Source of the DNA: CAZSWS01 sp964610765 | GTDB lineage: Bacteria; Bacteroidota; Bacteroidia; Bacteroidales; Tannerellaceae | NCBI GenBank assembly: GCA_964610765.1 | Contig: CAZSWS010000003.1 | Coordinates: 17,520 to 81,519, forward strand | Direction: 5' to 3' | Length of the DNA stretch: 64,000 nt | Shown: positions 53,352-63,303 of the stretch, piece by piece | How positions within the stretch are numbered: the first letter of the stretch is position 1 | Layout: each line of letters begins with the position of its first letter | Made by a program: the position numbers and the translations under genes | Notes under the pieces: generated by a model | Databases searched by the model: none | What the model was told of the DNA's origin: nothing | What the model saw: only the letters and a program-made list of their open reading frames with translations

Positions 53352-54593
53352 ATGCAAGAAGTTGTATCTGTTATATCCCGAATACTGTTGACCGTATTCT
53401 CTTTTTTATTATTGAGTTTTATACCTATACATGCTCAGATGAATGAGCGTGTTTATGCTACTCCCTACCAAATAGACTCTACAAAGAATAAACAATTGTC
53501 TGTCGAGTTTGACAATCTGAGTTTTTTTAAAAATGATGAATTTGAAGGAGAGGTGGTTAAAGGATATACGTTGCCAGGTTTTTGGGCGCAATTAAAGGCT
53601 GTTTATTATCCGTTGCCTAATGTGAAGATTGAAGCAGGAATACATGGTTTGCGTTATTGGGGAGCTAGAAAATATCCGGCATATGCTTATCAGGATATTG
53701 CCTTGTGGCAGGCTGACCAATATCAACATGGTTTTCGGATAAATCCTTTTTTTAGAGGACAAATAGCGTTGTCAGATAAATGGAATATTGTCTTAGGGAG
53801 CCTTTATGGAGGGGCTACCCACCGGTTGATAGAACCTTTGTATAATCCGGAGCTAAACTTGATGGCCGATCCGGAGACCGGAGTGCAAGTATTGTTTCAT
53901 TCTAAACACTTTGATGTTGATGCATGGATGAACTGGGAGAGCTTTATCTTTAAAAATGATGTGCATCAGGAAGCCTTTATGTTTGGTATATCTTCGCGTG
54001 TGAAATTTAATAATCCGACAGACGAGTGGCATTTTTATGCTCCTATACAAGCGCTGGCTCAACATCGGGGAGGAGAGTTGGATACGTTGACTCACAAGTC
54101 GGTGCAGACCTTGATGAACGGAGTAATAGGACTAGGTACACAGTGGAATGTGAATCGAGGTGTATTGAAAAATTTGTCTGCTGAAGTAGATTTAGTCGGG
54201 TATTATCAACAAGCCGGCGAGCTTTGGCCTTTTGATAATGGATACGGCGTTTATGCCCGGCTTGGTGCTGAAGTAGCAGGCTTTAATTTTAAGGCTGCTT
54301 ATTGGAGTAGTAACGATTTTATTTCTTTGATGGGCAACCCACTGTACGGAGCTGTATCAACGGCGAAAGAAGGAGCTACTTTTAAAAAACCGAAGTTGCT
54401 ACATGTCGGAGCTGAATATTCACGCACACTTTCTCAAGCTGTGTCTTTTGGGATAGATATTGATTTAATCCACCGTTTTTCCAATGATATGACCTTGCCT
54501 GACCAAACCATGCAAGTGGTTAATGGAGCTACTAGTATCACCTTTGGTATTTATATGCGTTTGTCTCCTTCGTTTTTAATCAAGAAATTCTAG
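53352..54593 (+). CDS. Outer-membrane beta-barrel protein of unknown function
   Basis: A 413-aa protein with a long signal peptide (cut near IHAQM) and repeated amphipathic strands with aromatic ends (FWAQLKAVYYPLPNVKIEAGIHGLRYWGA, FRINPFFRGQIALSDKWNIVLGSLYGGA). It ends in an aromatic Phe after FLIKKF. The layout is that of a roughly sixteen-stranded outer-membrane barrel. No family name is certain. Its stop codon lies on the CTAG palindrome that also makes the stop of the converging TPR-like gene. Confidence 0.75.
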   Translation: MQEVVSVISRILLTVFSFLLLSFIPIHAQMNERVYATPYQIDSTKNKQLSVEFDNLSFFKNDEFEGEVVKGYTLPGFWAQLKAVYYPLPNVKIEAGIHGLRYWGARKYPAYAYQDIALWQADQYQHGFRINPFFRGQIALSDKWNIVLGSLYGGATHRLIEPLYNPELNLMADPETGVQVLFHSKHFDVDAWMNWESFIFKNDVHQEAFMFGISSRVKFNNPTDEWHFYAPIQALAQHRGGELDTLTHKSVQTLMNGVIGLGTQWNVNRGVLKNLSAEVDLVGYYQQAGELWPFDNGYGVYARLGAEVAGFNFKAAYWSSNDFISLMGNPLYGAVSTAKEGATFKKPKLLHVGAEYSRTLSQAVSFGIDIDLIHRFSNDMTLPDQTMQVVNGATSITFGIYMRLSPSFLIKKF

Positions 54594-56113
54594 TTTTCAT
54601 TTTCCGACAGGTTTACTTCAGTAAAAGGCAGTCCGGTCAACTTGCTTTCAATCCATCGGGTAAAGTCAAATGTGTTAAGTAGTTGTCGTTCATATTTATC
54701 TTCTCGTATGTTTATGATGTCTTTTTCCAGCCTTTTCCAAAGTCTGTTTCTAGTTTTTTCGTACATAGGAATGGGATACATGGATAGAAACTTAAAAAGT
54801 ACTTTTTCTGTTTTGTAGGCCTGTGATTCATTCTTTAATGAACGTTTGATGGAACGAATATCACTATCCATCAACTCCTGATTGCCTAATTCGGCATCAA
54901 TGATTAATTTTAATAAACGGGCTGTTTGAAATGCGGGATACAATTGAAAGGCTTTACTTTCTTTGTATATTTTTTTGATGTAAGATTGAGCCGTTTTTAA
55001 ACGCTGGCAATGTAGGTTGATAACCACCAGGCAAAGGTATAAATCCAGCTCATTTTCTTTATAGAGTGAGGCGGACTTCTTAATAAGCACTGTGTCGTAC
55101 TCATTACAAAGTTTTTCTGCTTCCTGGTGTCTGCCGGTATGCAGCAGGTAGTTTGCTTGAGCATAAAATAAGTTCCAGTTTACCTTTAATAAGAACTCTT
55201 TGCTGTAGTCTGCTTTTTGAAGTTCTTTCAGCTTCTGGACGAAAATAGGTATTTCACTATATAGACCGGCTGTCAATAAACTTTGAATAATACCGGTTAA
55301 GGTGGTGAAATAATAGATGGGAGGATCTTGTTTGAGATGTTCATATTTGTCAAACAGGCTTAGTAGCTCGGTGTAGTTTCGAATCGCTGATTGGTAGCTG
55401 CCCGTATTTAGGTAGTATGTCGCTTGAAAAAGTAAGTGAAGTTTTAGCGATTCAAATCCTTGGTAGTAGTTGTTAGAAACGAGATTTAGTTCGCTTAATA
55501 TCAAGTCATTCATGACCTCTTTTTGCTTTCCGGAACGTATGTTGTCTATATAACTTAGTCGGTATTTAAGTGTGGAGTAGAGAGAAATGTGCATATTTGT
55601 GCTTCGGGTCACCTTTTGAGATTCTATGAGTCTAGTTTGTTTTCCTACCAATTCTTTTTCAGTAAATGCGCCAAAGCCTGCCTCTGTGATATAAGTGATT
55701 TCTGTTCGGCGAATCAGCATAAGCAGAATGTCTTGTTCAAACTTTATAGCTAGTTTTTTAGCCTTGCTTAATGAGTGAAGTGCTTCTTGTATAAAATTCC
55801 GGTCGTATAAAAGAGAGGCTTTCATGATTTGCTGGAAAATGGTGTTTTGCACTTGTGTTTCTCGATTCAGATAGACCAATGTCTCTAATAACAGGTCGTA
55901 GAGATAGCGTGCTGAGGTCTCGGCCTTTTTCTTTCCATACTTTCGGCAGAAAGACCGATAAGCCATATCAACTGTTTCGCATTCATCCAGCTTTTTAAAT
56001 AAATAGAGATACTGCTTCTTGCCATTTTGCAGGTTGGTAGATAGCTTGAAGTGACGCTTTTCTGCTTTTGATAAGGTATTGATTAATAAGAATAACTGAG
56101 TCAGTTTGTGCAT
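54590..56113 (-). CDS. Helical-repeat (TPR-like) protein
   Basis: A 507-aa cytoplasmic protein without signal peptide or transmembrane part. It is helical almost throughout, with TPR-like pairs (LHLLFQATYYLNTGSYQSAIRNYTELLSLFDKY; LFYAQANYLLHTGRHQEAEKLCNEYDTVL). The N-terminal 70 residues (LTQLFLLINTLSKAEKRHFKL) are conserved-looking in Bacteroidetes hypothetical proteins; no enzymatic motif is visible. Possible scaffold or regulator; unrecognised. It overlaps the preceding gene's stop codon by the 4 bases CTAG. Confidence 0.8.
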   Translation of the reverse strand: MHKLTQLFLLINTLSKAEKRHFKLSTNLQNGKKQYLYLFKKLDECETVDMAYRSFCRKYGKKKAETSARYLYDLLLETLVYLNRETQVQNTIFQQIMKASLLYDRNFIQEALHSLSKAKKLAIKFEQDILLMLIRRTEITYITEAGFGAFTEKELVGKQTRLIESQKVTRSTNMHISLYSTLKYRLSYIDNIRSGKQKEVMNDLILSELNLVSNNYYQGFESLKLHLLFQATYYLNTGSYQSAIRNYTELLSLFDKYEHLKQDPPIYYFTTLTGIIQSLLTAGLYSEIPIFVQKLKELQKADYSKEFLLKVNWNLFYAQANYLLHTGRHQEAEKLCNEYDTVLIKKSASLYKENELDLYLCLVVINLHCQRLKTAQSYIKKIYKESKAFQLYPAFQTARLLKLIIDAELGNQELMDSDIRSIKRSLKNESQAYKTEKVLFKFLSMYPIPMYEKTRNRLWKRLEKDIINIREDKYERQLLNTFDFTRWIESKLTGLPFTEVNLSENEN

Positions 56114-56208
56114 ATTCTGTTTTTATTAGTTGTTTGATTATCAGTGGTTAGCTGGTATAATTATGTAAAGATATGATTTTGGGATTATCAAAACAACCTA
56201 TATTGTGG

Positions 56209-56240
56209 ATTGTTTGTTTGTTCAACTGTAAATATATTTG
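56209..56240 (+). promoter_or_regulatory. Promoter of the rbsK cluster
   Basis: ATTG at 56209-56212, 20-bp spacer, TATATTTG at 56233-56240; 39 bp ahead of rbsK. Slightly off the TTTG consensus. Confidence 0.55.
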
Positions 56241-56279
56241 TAACATGTAGTATAACCTTGATTCTCAAAAGAAAATACG

Positions 56280-57215
56280 ATGAAAAACAATAGCGAAGAT
56301 ATCATTCCAAAAAGATTATTAGTAGTTGGTAGTAGTAATACCGATTTAGTTATAAGAACAGGTCACCTGCCTAAGCCCGGAGAAACCGTACTAGGTGGAA
56401 CTTTCTTCATGAATCCGGGCGGGAAAGGGGCCAACCAAGCAGTTGCTGCTTCTCGTCTGGGGATAGCTGTAACTTTCGTATGTAAGACAGGCAATGACAT
56501 CTTCGGTCATCAGTCACAACAGCTATTTGAAGATGAAGGAATTGATACCTCTTATGTGTTTTCAGACTTGCATAATCCTTCCGGCGTAGCCTTGATAACA
56601 GTTGATGAGCATGCTGAAAACTGCATTGTTGTTGCTTCAGGTGCGAATGCTTATTTGCTACCTGCTGATTTGGAAAAAGCAGAAGAGGCTATTGAACGCT
56701 GTGATATTGTGTTGATGCAACTAGAAGTACCTGTGGAAACAGTCGAGTATGTGGCTCGTGTGGCTCATCAAAAAGCTAAAAAGGTCGTGCTAAACCCGGC
56801 TCCGGCGCAAGCATTGTCTAAAAGTCTTTTAAAGCATCTTTATTTAATAACCCCCAATAAAACAGAGGCTGAAATGTTATCCGGCATTACGATAACAGAT
56901 AGAAAGTCAACGGAGCAAGCAGCAAAGGCAATAGCTCAGTTAGGAGTTGAGAATGTTGTTATTACGCTTGGTTCAGCAGGTGCATTGATTTATGCCAATG
57001 ATACCTTTGAAATGGTTGAAGCTTTTAAGGTGAAAGCAGTAGATACCACTGCGGCCGGAGATGTCTTTAACGGTGCTTTATGCAGTGGTTTACTCGAAGG
57101 ACAAACACTATCTGAGGCAGTCCGCTTTGCAAGTAAAGCAGCTTCTATATCTGTTACGCGTTATGGAGCACAAGATTCCGCTCCTTATAGAAATGAAATA
57201 GGTTTAACTATATAA
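56280..57215 (+). CDS. rbsK: Ribokinase
   Basis: A 311-aa PfkB-family kinase. Motifs: VVGSSNTDLVIRTGHLPKPGET near the start, GGKGANQAVAASRLG (ribose binding, residues 47-61), and the catalytic DTTAAGDVFNGA with Asp of the anion hole (near residue 260). It phosphorylates D-ribose to ribose 5-phosphate. It heads a run with a nucleoside hydrolase 4 bp later, a sugar permease and a glycosidase, which points to ribose or nucleoside scavenging. Confidence 0.93.
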   Translation: MKNNSEDIIPKRLLVVGSSNTDLVIRTGHLPKPGETVLGGTFFMNPGGKGANQAVAASRLGIAVTFVCKTGNDIFGHQSQQLFEDEGIDTSYVFSDLHNPSGVALITVDEHAENCIVVASGANAYLLPADLEKAEEAIERCDIVLMQLEVPVETVEYVARVAHQKAKKVVLNPAPAQALSKSLLKHLYLITPNKTEAEMLSGITITDRKSTEQAAKAIAQLGVENVVITLGSAGALIYANDTFEMVEAFKVKAVDTTAAGDVFNGALCSGLLEGQTLSEAVRFASKAASISVTRYGAQDSAPYRNEIGLTI

Positions 57216-57228
57216 TATAATGATACAT

Positions 57229-58236
57229 ATGAAAAACAGTTTTTATTTTCTAATTCTAGCTTGTTTGCTGCTGATTGGTTGCCAGACAAATAAGACTACA
57301 GCGGTTGAAAGACCGATGATAAATCTAATCTTGGACACAGATTTAGGTCCTGATTATGACGACGTGGGGGCTATGGCTGTTATGCATGCATTGGCCGATA
57401 GTGGATATGTGCATATATTGGGCACAGTTTCTTGCAATATACATGAAATGGTGGTGCCTTGTATTGAGGTGCTCAATGTTTATTTTGGAAGGCCAAACTT
57501 GCCGATAGGTGCTCCTAAATTAGAAACAGCGCCTAGTCTAACTTCATGGCACAATGAAAAATGGACGGAGTACTTACCGGCACATTATCCGCATACGATT
57601 AAAAAAACAGCTGATGCGCCGGATGCAGTTGCTGTTTACCGTAAGATTCTTAGTGAGGCTGACGATCAAACCGTAACGATTTGTACCGTGGGGTTTTTTA
57701 CTAATCTTAGTGGTTTGCTTCAGTCGTCGGGCGACGAATATAGTCCATTGAGTGGAGTAGAACTGGTTAAGCAGAAAGTGGTGCGTTTGGTTTCGATGGC
57801 CGGGCTGTTTCCGGAAGGGAAAGAGTTTAATGTTATCAAAGATGCACCAGCCTCGAAAGTCGTAGTTGAGCAATGGCCTACGGAGATTATATTCAGTGGA
57901 TTTGAGATAGGCGAGAAAATTCTGACCGGAACATCCGTCATACAAATGCCGGTTGAGAATAGTCCGGTGAAAGATGCCTATCGACTGTCTATGGCAGAAG
58001 GAGATAAAGAGGGACGCATGAGTTGGGACCAGACGACGGTCTTGGTGGCGATAAAAGGCATTGAACCTTATTATGCCGTTGAGAGAGGAACGGTCCAGAT
58101 TGTTGATGACGAGGGAACGAACCATTGGGTTTCTTCTGAAAATGGGAAACATCTGCGATTGATTGAAAAGATGCCCGTAGCAGAAGTAACATCTATTATT
58201 GAAAACTACATGAAACACCAACCAATCTTAAAATAA
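57229..58236 (+). CDS. Inosine-uridine-type nucleoside hydrolase lipoprotein
   Basis: About 335 aa from the ATG at 57229 (an earlier ATG at 57220 is possible). Lipobox LLIGC, then DTDLGPDYDDVGAM, the Ca-binding Asp motif of nucleoside hydrolases. The late SWDQTTVLVAI gives the second Asp ligand. It cleaves ribonucleosides to free base and ribose. Export as a lipoprotein means it probably acts outside or in the periplasm, with ribokinase and the permease using the ribose. It is in the same order as the ribose utilisation genes known from Bacteroides. Confidence 0.9.
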   Translation: MKNSFYFLILACLLLIGCQTNKTTAVERPMINLILDTDLGPDYDDVGAMAVMHALADSGYVHILGTVSCNIHEMVVPCIEVLNVYFGRPNLPIGAPKLETAPSLTSWHNEKWTEYLPAHYPHTIKKTADAPDAVAVYRKILSEADDQTVTICTVGFFTNLSGLLQSSGDEYSPLSGVELVKQKVVRLVSMAGLFPEGKEFNVIKDAPASKVVVEQWPTEIIFSGFEIGEKILTGTSVIQMPVENSPVKDAYRLSMAEGDKEGRMSWDQTTVLVAIKGIEPYYAVERGTVQIVDDEGTNHWVSSENGKHLRLIEKMPVAEVTSIIENYMKHQPILK

Positions 58237-58243
58237 TTCAATC

Positions 58244-59245
58244 ATGTTTATAGTACAAAGTTATTCGTTAGCCATTTTCTTTTGCTTTATTACGATGCTT
58301 TGCTGGGGCTCATGGGGCAACACGCAAAAGCTGGCAGCAAAGACCTGGAGGTATGAGTTTTTCTATTGGGATTATGTGATAGGCGTTTTGCTGTTTTCTA
58401 TTATCTCAGCCTTCACCCTGGGTAGTATCGGACCGGAAGGACGAAGTTTTGTGGACGATTTGGCGCAAGCTGACTGGATGAACCTCGGAAGTGCCTTCTT
58501 AGGTGGAATTATATTTAATGCTTCAAATATTCTGTTGTCAGCAGCCATTGCCATAAGTGGTCTGTCGGTAGCCTTTCCTGTCGGAGTAGGTCTGGCCTTA
58601 GTACTTGGCGTATTGATAAACTATTTTGGGGCTGCCAAAGGTGATCCGATGTTTATCTTTCTAGGCGTTGGACTGATAGCGATTGCTATCCTGCTGAATG
58701 CTTTAGCGTATAAAAAAGCATTGGTAGGTACTCAGAAGGTATCTACAAAAGGAATTTTACTATCGGTTTCGGCCGGGATTATCATGGCTTTTTTCTACCG
58801 ATTTATAGCTGCCTCTATGGATTTAGATAATTTTGCTGCTCCAGCCGCAGGAAAGTTGACACCATACACAGCCGTATTCATCTTTGCGTTAGGTGTGTTT
58901 GCCAGTAACTTTATATTCAATACCATAGCAATGAAAAAACCCGTCGAAGGGGAACCGGTTTCTATTCGCGATTATTTTAAAGGACGATCGGTAACTCATT
59001 TAGTTGGAATTTTGGGAGGTGTTATCTGGTGTTTGGGGCAATCATTTAGTATGATAGCTTCTGAAAAAGCCGGTGCTGCTATATCTTATGGATTAGGGCA
59101 AGGAGCTACGCTGGTTTCTGCATTGTGGGGAATATTGATATGGAAGGAGTTCAAAAATGCTCCCAAAGCATCGGGCTATCTAAACCTTGGGATGTTTATC
59201 TTTTTTATTATTGGACTCGGCATGTTAATCTATGCCGGCGCTTAA
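58244..59245 (+). CDS. GRP/RhaT-like sugar permease
   Basis: A 333-aa inner-membrane protein with ten predicted hydrophobic segments and the internal two-fold repeat of the DMT superfamily. LCWGSWGNTQKLA near the N-terminus and GPEGRSF are typical of the glucose/ribose porter family. It is adjacent to the nucleoside hydrolase (7-bp gap), so it probably takes up ribose released by it. Specificity is inferred from context. Confidence 0.85.
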   Translation: MFIVQSYSLAIFFCFITMLCWGSWGNTQKLAAKTWRYEFFYWDYVIGVLLFSIISAFTLGSIGPEGRSFVDDLAQADWMNLGSAFLGGIIFNASNILLSAAIAISGLSVAFPVGVGLALVLGVLINYFGAAKGDPMFIFLGVGLIAIAILLNALAYKKALVGTQKVSTKGILLSVSAGIIMAFFYRFIAASMDLDNFAAPAAGKLTPYTAVFIFALGVFASNFIFNTIAMKKPVEGEPVSIRDYFKGRSVTHLVGILGGVIWCLGQSFSMIASEKAGAAISYGLGQGATLVSALWGILIWKEFKNAPKASGYLNLGMFIFFIIGLGMLIYAGA

Positions 59246-59263
59246 AAAAACTTTTTTTGATTT

Positions 59264-60799
59264 ATGCTGAATAGTATACCGATAAACAGGCTTTTAGTTG
59301 GTATTTGTTTGTTAACCTTGGTGGCGTGTGGGAATGCACAGAAGTCTATACCTAAAGAGCCTACCATGCCCGATGTAGTTATTGGTCCAGCAAATACTCA
59401 TCGACTGGAAGCGTTATCTGCCGAGTTAGATCCGTATTTTTTTGCTCAAAACATCACCAGAAATGATGGCGCAAAGGCGGCTGATTGGCATTGGGTTGTT
59501 GACCGAGTCAAAAAAATGAACTTACGTAAAATCAGGGTGATGGTCTTACCTCAGTGGTTCGAACCGATCAATGACAATGATGACCCGCATACGACTGACT
59601 GGAGTGCGTTTACTTTTGAGTCGGCTGAGATGCAATCGCTTTATCAGGTGCTTGACTTAGCGCAAAAAGAAGCGATGGATGTATGTATCGTTTTATGGGG
59701 TTGTCCGGTATACGTCAACTTGATTGACCCGGATTATAGCCATGTAAAAACTTGCTTCATGGCTGATGCGTCTAAAAAGGGTATTTGGATAACCGGACCG
59801 ACAGATTATGATGAGTGGGCTGAATGCTTTTCAGCATTGGTAAATCACTTGCTGAATGAAAAGGGATATACATGTGTGAATGAAATAACTCCGATGAATG
59901 AACCGGACGGAGGACCCTTATTGGATGAGATTGAATATGTTAAGATGTCGAAAGTGCTACATGAACGGTTTGTTAAAGATGGTTTGAGAGGGCAAGTTCG
60001 CTTTAATCTATCTGATAATACAGATACTCGGACCTTTTATTTGGAATATTGTGCTGAACATCTTCGAGATGAAGCCGACCTTTTAAATTCGCATACTTAC
60101 ATTTTTGGATATGACACACCGAACAGTGAAATAGTTGCCTGGGAGCGAAATAATGTGCGTATAGCAGCTGATGCAGGTAAGAAACATTTAGTGGGTGAAT
60201 TTGGCTCGAATCAATGTGTAGGTGCTACCCGACAAAAAGATATTGATCGATATGAAAGAGGTGTTTTGATGAGTCGTTTAGTACTCAATTTTTTGAATGC
60301 CGGAGCAAGTGGAGTGAGCTATTGGAGTTTAATAGACCAATATTATGGAAGGGATGAAAGTTATGAACAGATGCAACAACTAGGAATGTGGAAATATATC
60401 AAAGAGGCTTATAAACCGGACAGCATGTTATACAACACCATAAAAGCTGATTATGAAGTTCGTCCCCAATATTATGCCTATACACTTTTGACACGCTTTT
60501 TGACTCCGGACTCTAAGGTTTACCCGATAGAAATGGCTCATGAGTTTGTTACTGGAACTGCCTTTGAGGATGCGCAGGGAAAATGGACCTATGTGTTTGT
60601 AAATGGCAGTGAGGAGGAAGAACGTTTGAAATTAACTCAATTGTCGGACAAAAAAGTCTTCGATTTATATATCTATGCGGACGATTTGTTGCCCGAAGGA
60701 GATTGTTTGATTGAAGCTAAGGAGAAAGTAATACCAAAGGATGGCTCTTTTTTAATTACACTTCGTCCCCAAACCGTCCTATTATATAGAGAGAGATAG
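59264..60799 (+). CDS. Clan GH-A glycoside hydrolase lipoprotein
   Basis: A 511-aa exported protein with lipobox LVACG. A (beta/alpha)8 barrel is suggested by RKIRVMVLPQWFEP, the acid/base Glu in EITPMNEPDGG (near residue 216), and the nucleophile Glu in HLVGEFGSNQCVG (near residue 312). The C-terminal 90 residues form a beta-sandwich. It is most like GH5/GH30/GH39 members of clan GH-A; the exact family is not fixed. It closes the ribokinase run (18 bp after the permease), so its product may be a ribose- or glycoside-containing scavenged compound. Confidence 0.8.
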   Translation: MLNSIPINRLLVGICLLTLVACGNAQKSIPKEPTMPDVVIGPANTHRLEALSAELDPYFFAQNITRNDGAKAADWHWVVDRVKKMNLRKIRVMVLPQWFEPINDNDDPHTTDWSAFTFESAEMQSLYQVLDLAQKEAMDVCIVLWGCPVYVNLIDPDYSHVKTCFMADASKKGIWITGPTDYDEWAECFSALVNHLLNEKGYTCVNEITPMNEPDGGPLLDEIEYVKMSKVLHERFVKDGLRGQVRFNLSDNTDTRTFYLEYCAEHLRDEADLLNSHTYIFGYDTPNSEIVAWERNNVRIAADAGKKHLVGEFGSNQCVGATRQKDIDRYERGVLMSRLVLNFLNAGASGVSYWSLIDQYYGRDESYEQMQQLGMWKYIKEAYKPDSMLYNTIKADYEVRPQYYAYTLLTRFLTPDSKVYPIEMAHEFVTGTAFEDAQGKWTYVFVNGSEEEERLKLTQLSDKKVFDLYIYADDLLPEGDCLIEAKEKVIPKDGSFLITLRPQTVLLYRER

Positions 60800-61011
60800 T
60801 ACAGTCGTTTTTGTGTAACCTGTTAATAATCTACTGTGTATTGCTGATTAGATACCTGATTGTTACTGATTCTTATAAATCCGGGGAGCGTTTTTTATTC
60901 TATTGAAATTGTAAAGGAGTTATAAAAGCTGACATAATGTCCTGAATAATCAAGAAGTTTTATATTTTTGCATGTTAAGTTATTTACTAATCTTTTAATT
61001 CGTTATTGCAA

Positions 61012-61551
61012 ATGGTGAGAAAAGTGGGGAATTTAATTCCAAACACCTTTTTTATTACAAAAGGAAGTGGGGAGTCTGATTTGGAAAAACATGCAGGCTC
61101 ATACCACATGGCATTGTATGATGCCGGTATTGCTGACTATAACATCATGGTCTATTCATCTGTTATTCCGGCAACGGCTCATTTAGTAAGTATGGACGAA
61201 ATAGACTTTCCTCCATTTGGCTCTGAGCTTAAAACGATTATGTCAGTTTCGCACGGTTATCAAGACGAGTTTGTGTCTGCAGGCGTAGTTTATGCTTGGA
61301 TGTATAAAGACGAAAACTTTGATGAGAAAGTGGGCGGTTTAGTTTGTGAAGTGAGTGGGCGTTATCGTATCGAAGAGCTAGAGTCTCGTTTGATTCGGGT
61401 AATTAATGACTTACATCAAAAAACGTACAACAAATATTATTTAGGAGAATTGAATTTTATTACAGAAGGTATCACGATTGAAAAGCGCTATGGAACAGCT
61501 TTAGCAGGTTTGTGCTTTATCGATTTTTATGCGCCTGATGTAGAAGATTAA
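61012..61551 (+). CDS. Pyruvoyl-dependent arginine decarboxylase
   Basis: A 179-aa proenzyme from the ATG at 61012 (a TTG at 61006 is less likely). The archaeal/bacterial PvlArgDC pattern is present: FFITKGSGES, the DAGIADYN segment, and the self-cleavage site between Ser49 and Ser50 in VYSSVIPA. EVSGRYRIEELE and the final EKRYGTALAGLCFIDFY follow. Cleavage forms the pyruvoyl group. It makes agmatine, first step of polyamine synthesis. It stands alone between carbohydrate genes; a TATTTTTG element (60963-60970) lies upstream and a terminator follows. Confidence 0.92.
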   Translation: MVRKVGNLIPNTFFITKGSGESDLEKHAGSYHMALYDAGIADYNIMVYSSVIPATAHLVSMDEIDFPPFGSELKTIMSVSHGYQDEFVSAGVVYAWMYKDENFDEKVGGLVCEVSGRYRIEELESRLIRVINDLHQKTYNKYYLGELNFITEGITIEKRYGTALAGLCFIDFYAPDVED

Positions 61552-61574
61552 TTTTTACCTACTTATTAACATAT

Positions 61575-61614
61575 ACAAGCCGCCCCTGACTTCAGTGGGT
61601 GGCTTGTGTTTTTT
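61575..61614 (+). terminator. Terminator of the arginine decarboxylase gene
   Basis: ACAAGCCGCCC / GGGTGGCTTGT around loop CTGACTTCAGT, followed by GTTTTTT. Confidence 0.9.
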
Positions 61615-61651
61615 ATCCTTACTTGTTATAACCTAATATCATACGAACATC

Positions 61652-63112
61652 ATGAAGACCTTATCTGTTTCGCTATTACTAATTGTTCTTTTCTTTTTGG
61701 CATCTTGCATGCCTGATTCTTCTCATATCGTTGTGTATCCGGCTCCCGAAGGAGAGCCTTTAAATCAGACCTATCGACTCTCTGTCAATGGATTGGAAGT
61801 ACCTGTTTATAATGCTAAGATTGGACATGAAAATAAAATAGAGCGAGAAAAAGCCATGGACGACCGTCCCCATTCGCATACATTTTATGATGTAGCCGGG
61901 ATGGCGATGTTTGACCTAAAGGAGGGAGAAGCAAAGCTTACAGTAACAGTCGAAAAAGAAATTACCTCGGTCAAAGTTTTGCCTACTTCCTTAGGGATAA
62001 CCCCGACTATTAAAGGCAATACATTAAGTTTTACGGTAGATAAACCGCAACACGTAACGGTTGAAGTGGATGGTGAGCATATCCGCTCATTACATGTGTT
62101 TGTAAACCCGGAAGAGAAAGATGTGCCTGATGCGGATGACCCGAATGTTATTTATTTCGGACCAGGCATTCACGAAGTGACTACGCTGCCTATAACGGAT
62201 GGACAAACGGTCTATGTGGCAGGAGGAGCCATTGTGCGTGGAGTCATCGGAGAGGATGAGCCTCATGGCATTAGCGGGTTTTCCGGAATGAAGACCTATC
62301 CCCATTCTACATTTGCTTTAAATGGTAAAAACATTACTCTTCGTGGACGAGGAATTATTGATCAAGAATTAGTGCCTACTCACGGGCGGTCTTTGGTTGT
62401 GGCTCATGTGGAAGGACTAAAGGTGGAAGGAGTCGTTTTGCGTAATTCAAGTACGTGGACGCTTTCTGTTTGGAATTGTAAAGATGTGCATATTGATAAT
62501 GTGAAAATATTGGGTCATCGGGCTAATTCAGATGGAATAGACCTAAATGCAAGTCAGGATGTGTTGGTGGAGAACTGCTTTTTACGCACACTGGATGATT
62601 TGGTGGTAGTGAAAACAATGAAAGGAACGGGTGAAGCCGGACGCATTATTGTTCGTAAATGCGTATTGTGGAATGAGGTGGCGCATGCGCTCAGTATTGG
62701 GGCAGAACTTACACAAAAGGTCGAAGATGTATTGTTTACTGATTGCGACATCATTGGTGACCACGGGCGTGAATGGTCGCTAAGAATTTATCAGACTGAT
62801 TCCGGGTGGATTAAGAATGTTCGTTTTGAGAATATCCGTATTGAGGAATCGGTGAAGTTTGCTTCGTTATGGATTAACTCAGCCTATTGGACTACCGATG
62901 CTGAAAGGGGACATATAGAAAATGTTGTTTTTAAAGATATTACCGTAAACTCTCCAACACCGCTGGAGAAAGGCTTTGAGTTTTTAGGCTACGATACTGA
63001 ACATGCAATTCATCAGGTACAGATTCAAGATGTAACAATCAACGGGCAAAAAGTGACAGCGCAGGATGTGGTCATGAACGACTATGTCTATGACGTAACG
63101 GTTTTACCCTGA
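61652..63112 (+). CDS. GH28-like right-handed beta-helix lipoprotein
   Basis: A 486-aa protein with lipobox FLASC (Cys about residue 19). Residues 25-160 form a beta domain; the rest is a parallel beta-helix of repeated strands ending in VVLRN, VKILG, VFKDI. The GH28 catalytic pattern is visible: SDGIDLNASQ and RTLDDLVVVK (the two Asp areas, NSDGI and DD). GH28 members cut galacturonan or similar. It has the family's Asp sets, but the substrate is unknown. No SusC/D is adjacent. Confidence 0.85.
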   Translation: MKTLSVSLLLIVLFFLASCMPDSSHIVVYPAPEGEPLNQTYRLSVNGLEVPVYNAKIGHENKIEREKAMDDRPHSHTFYDVAGMAMFDLKEGEAKLTVTVEKEITSVKVLPTSLGITPTIKGNTLSFTVDKPQHVTVEVDGEHIRSLHVFVNPEEKDVPDADDPNVIYFGPGIHEVTTLPITDGQTVYVAGGAIVRGVIGEDEPHGISGFSGMKTYPHSTFALNGKNITLRGRGIIDQELVPTHGRSLVVAHVEGLKVEGVVLRNSSTWTLSVWNCKDVHIDNVKILGHRANSDGIDLNASQDVLVENCFLRTLDDLVVVKTMKGTGEAGRIIVRKCVLWNEVAHALSIGAELTQKVEDVLFTDCDIIGDHGREWSLRIYQTDSGWIKNVRFENIRIEESVKFASLWINSAYWTTDAERGHIENVVFKDITVNSPTPLEKGFEFLGYDTEHAIHQVQIQDVTINGQKVTAQDVVMNDYVYDVTVLP

Positions 63113-63303
63113 TAGAAATGGTGTATGCATATTTATAAAAAAGAGACTCTTCTTTAGTACTGAAGCTTTTGTCTTTTTGCTTTAGATTGTCTTTCTTTGT
63201 ATGCGACGTTTGCTTCGTTGTGGATGTGATTTGCTTTAATAGCTCCCATTTCGTGGCATTTTGTTCGAATGTGTATCTATTTTATTAAAATAAAAAGTAA
63301 CGT

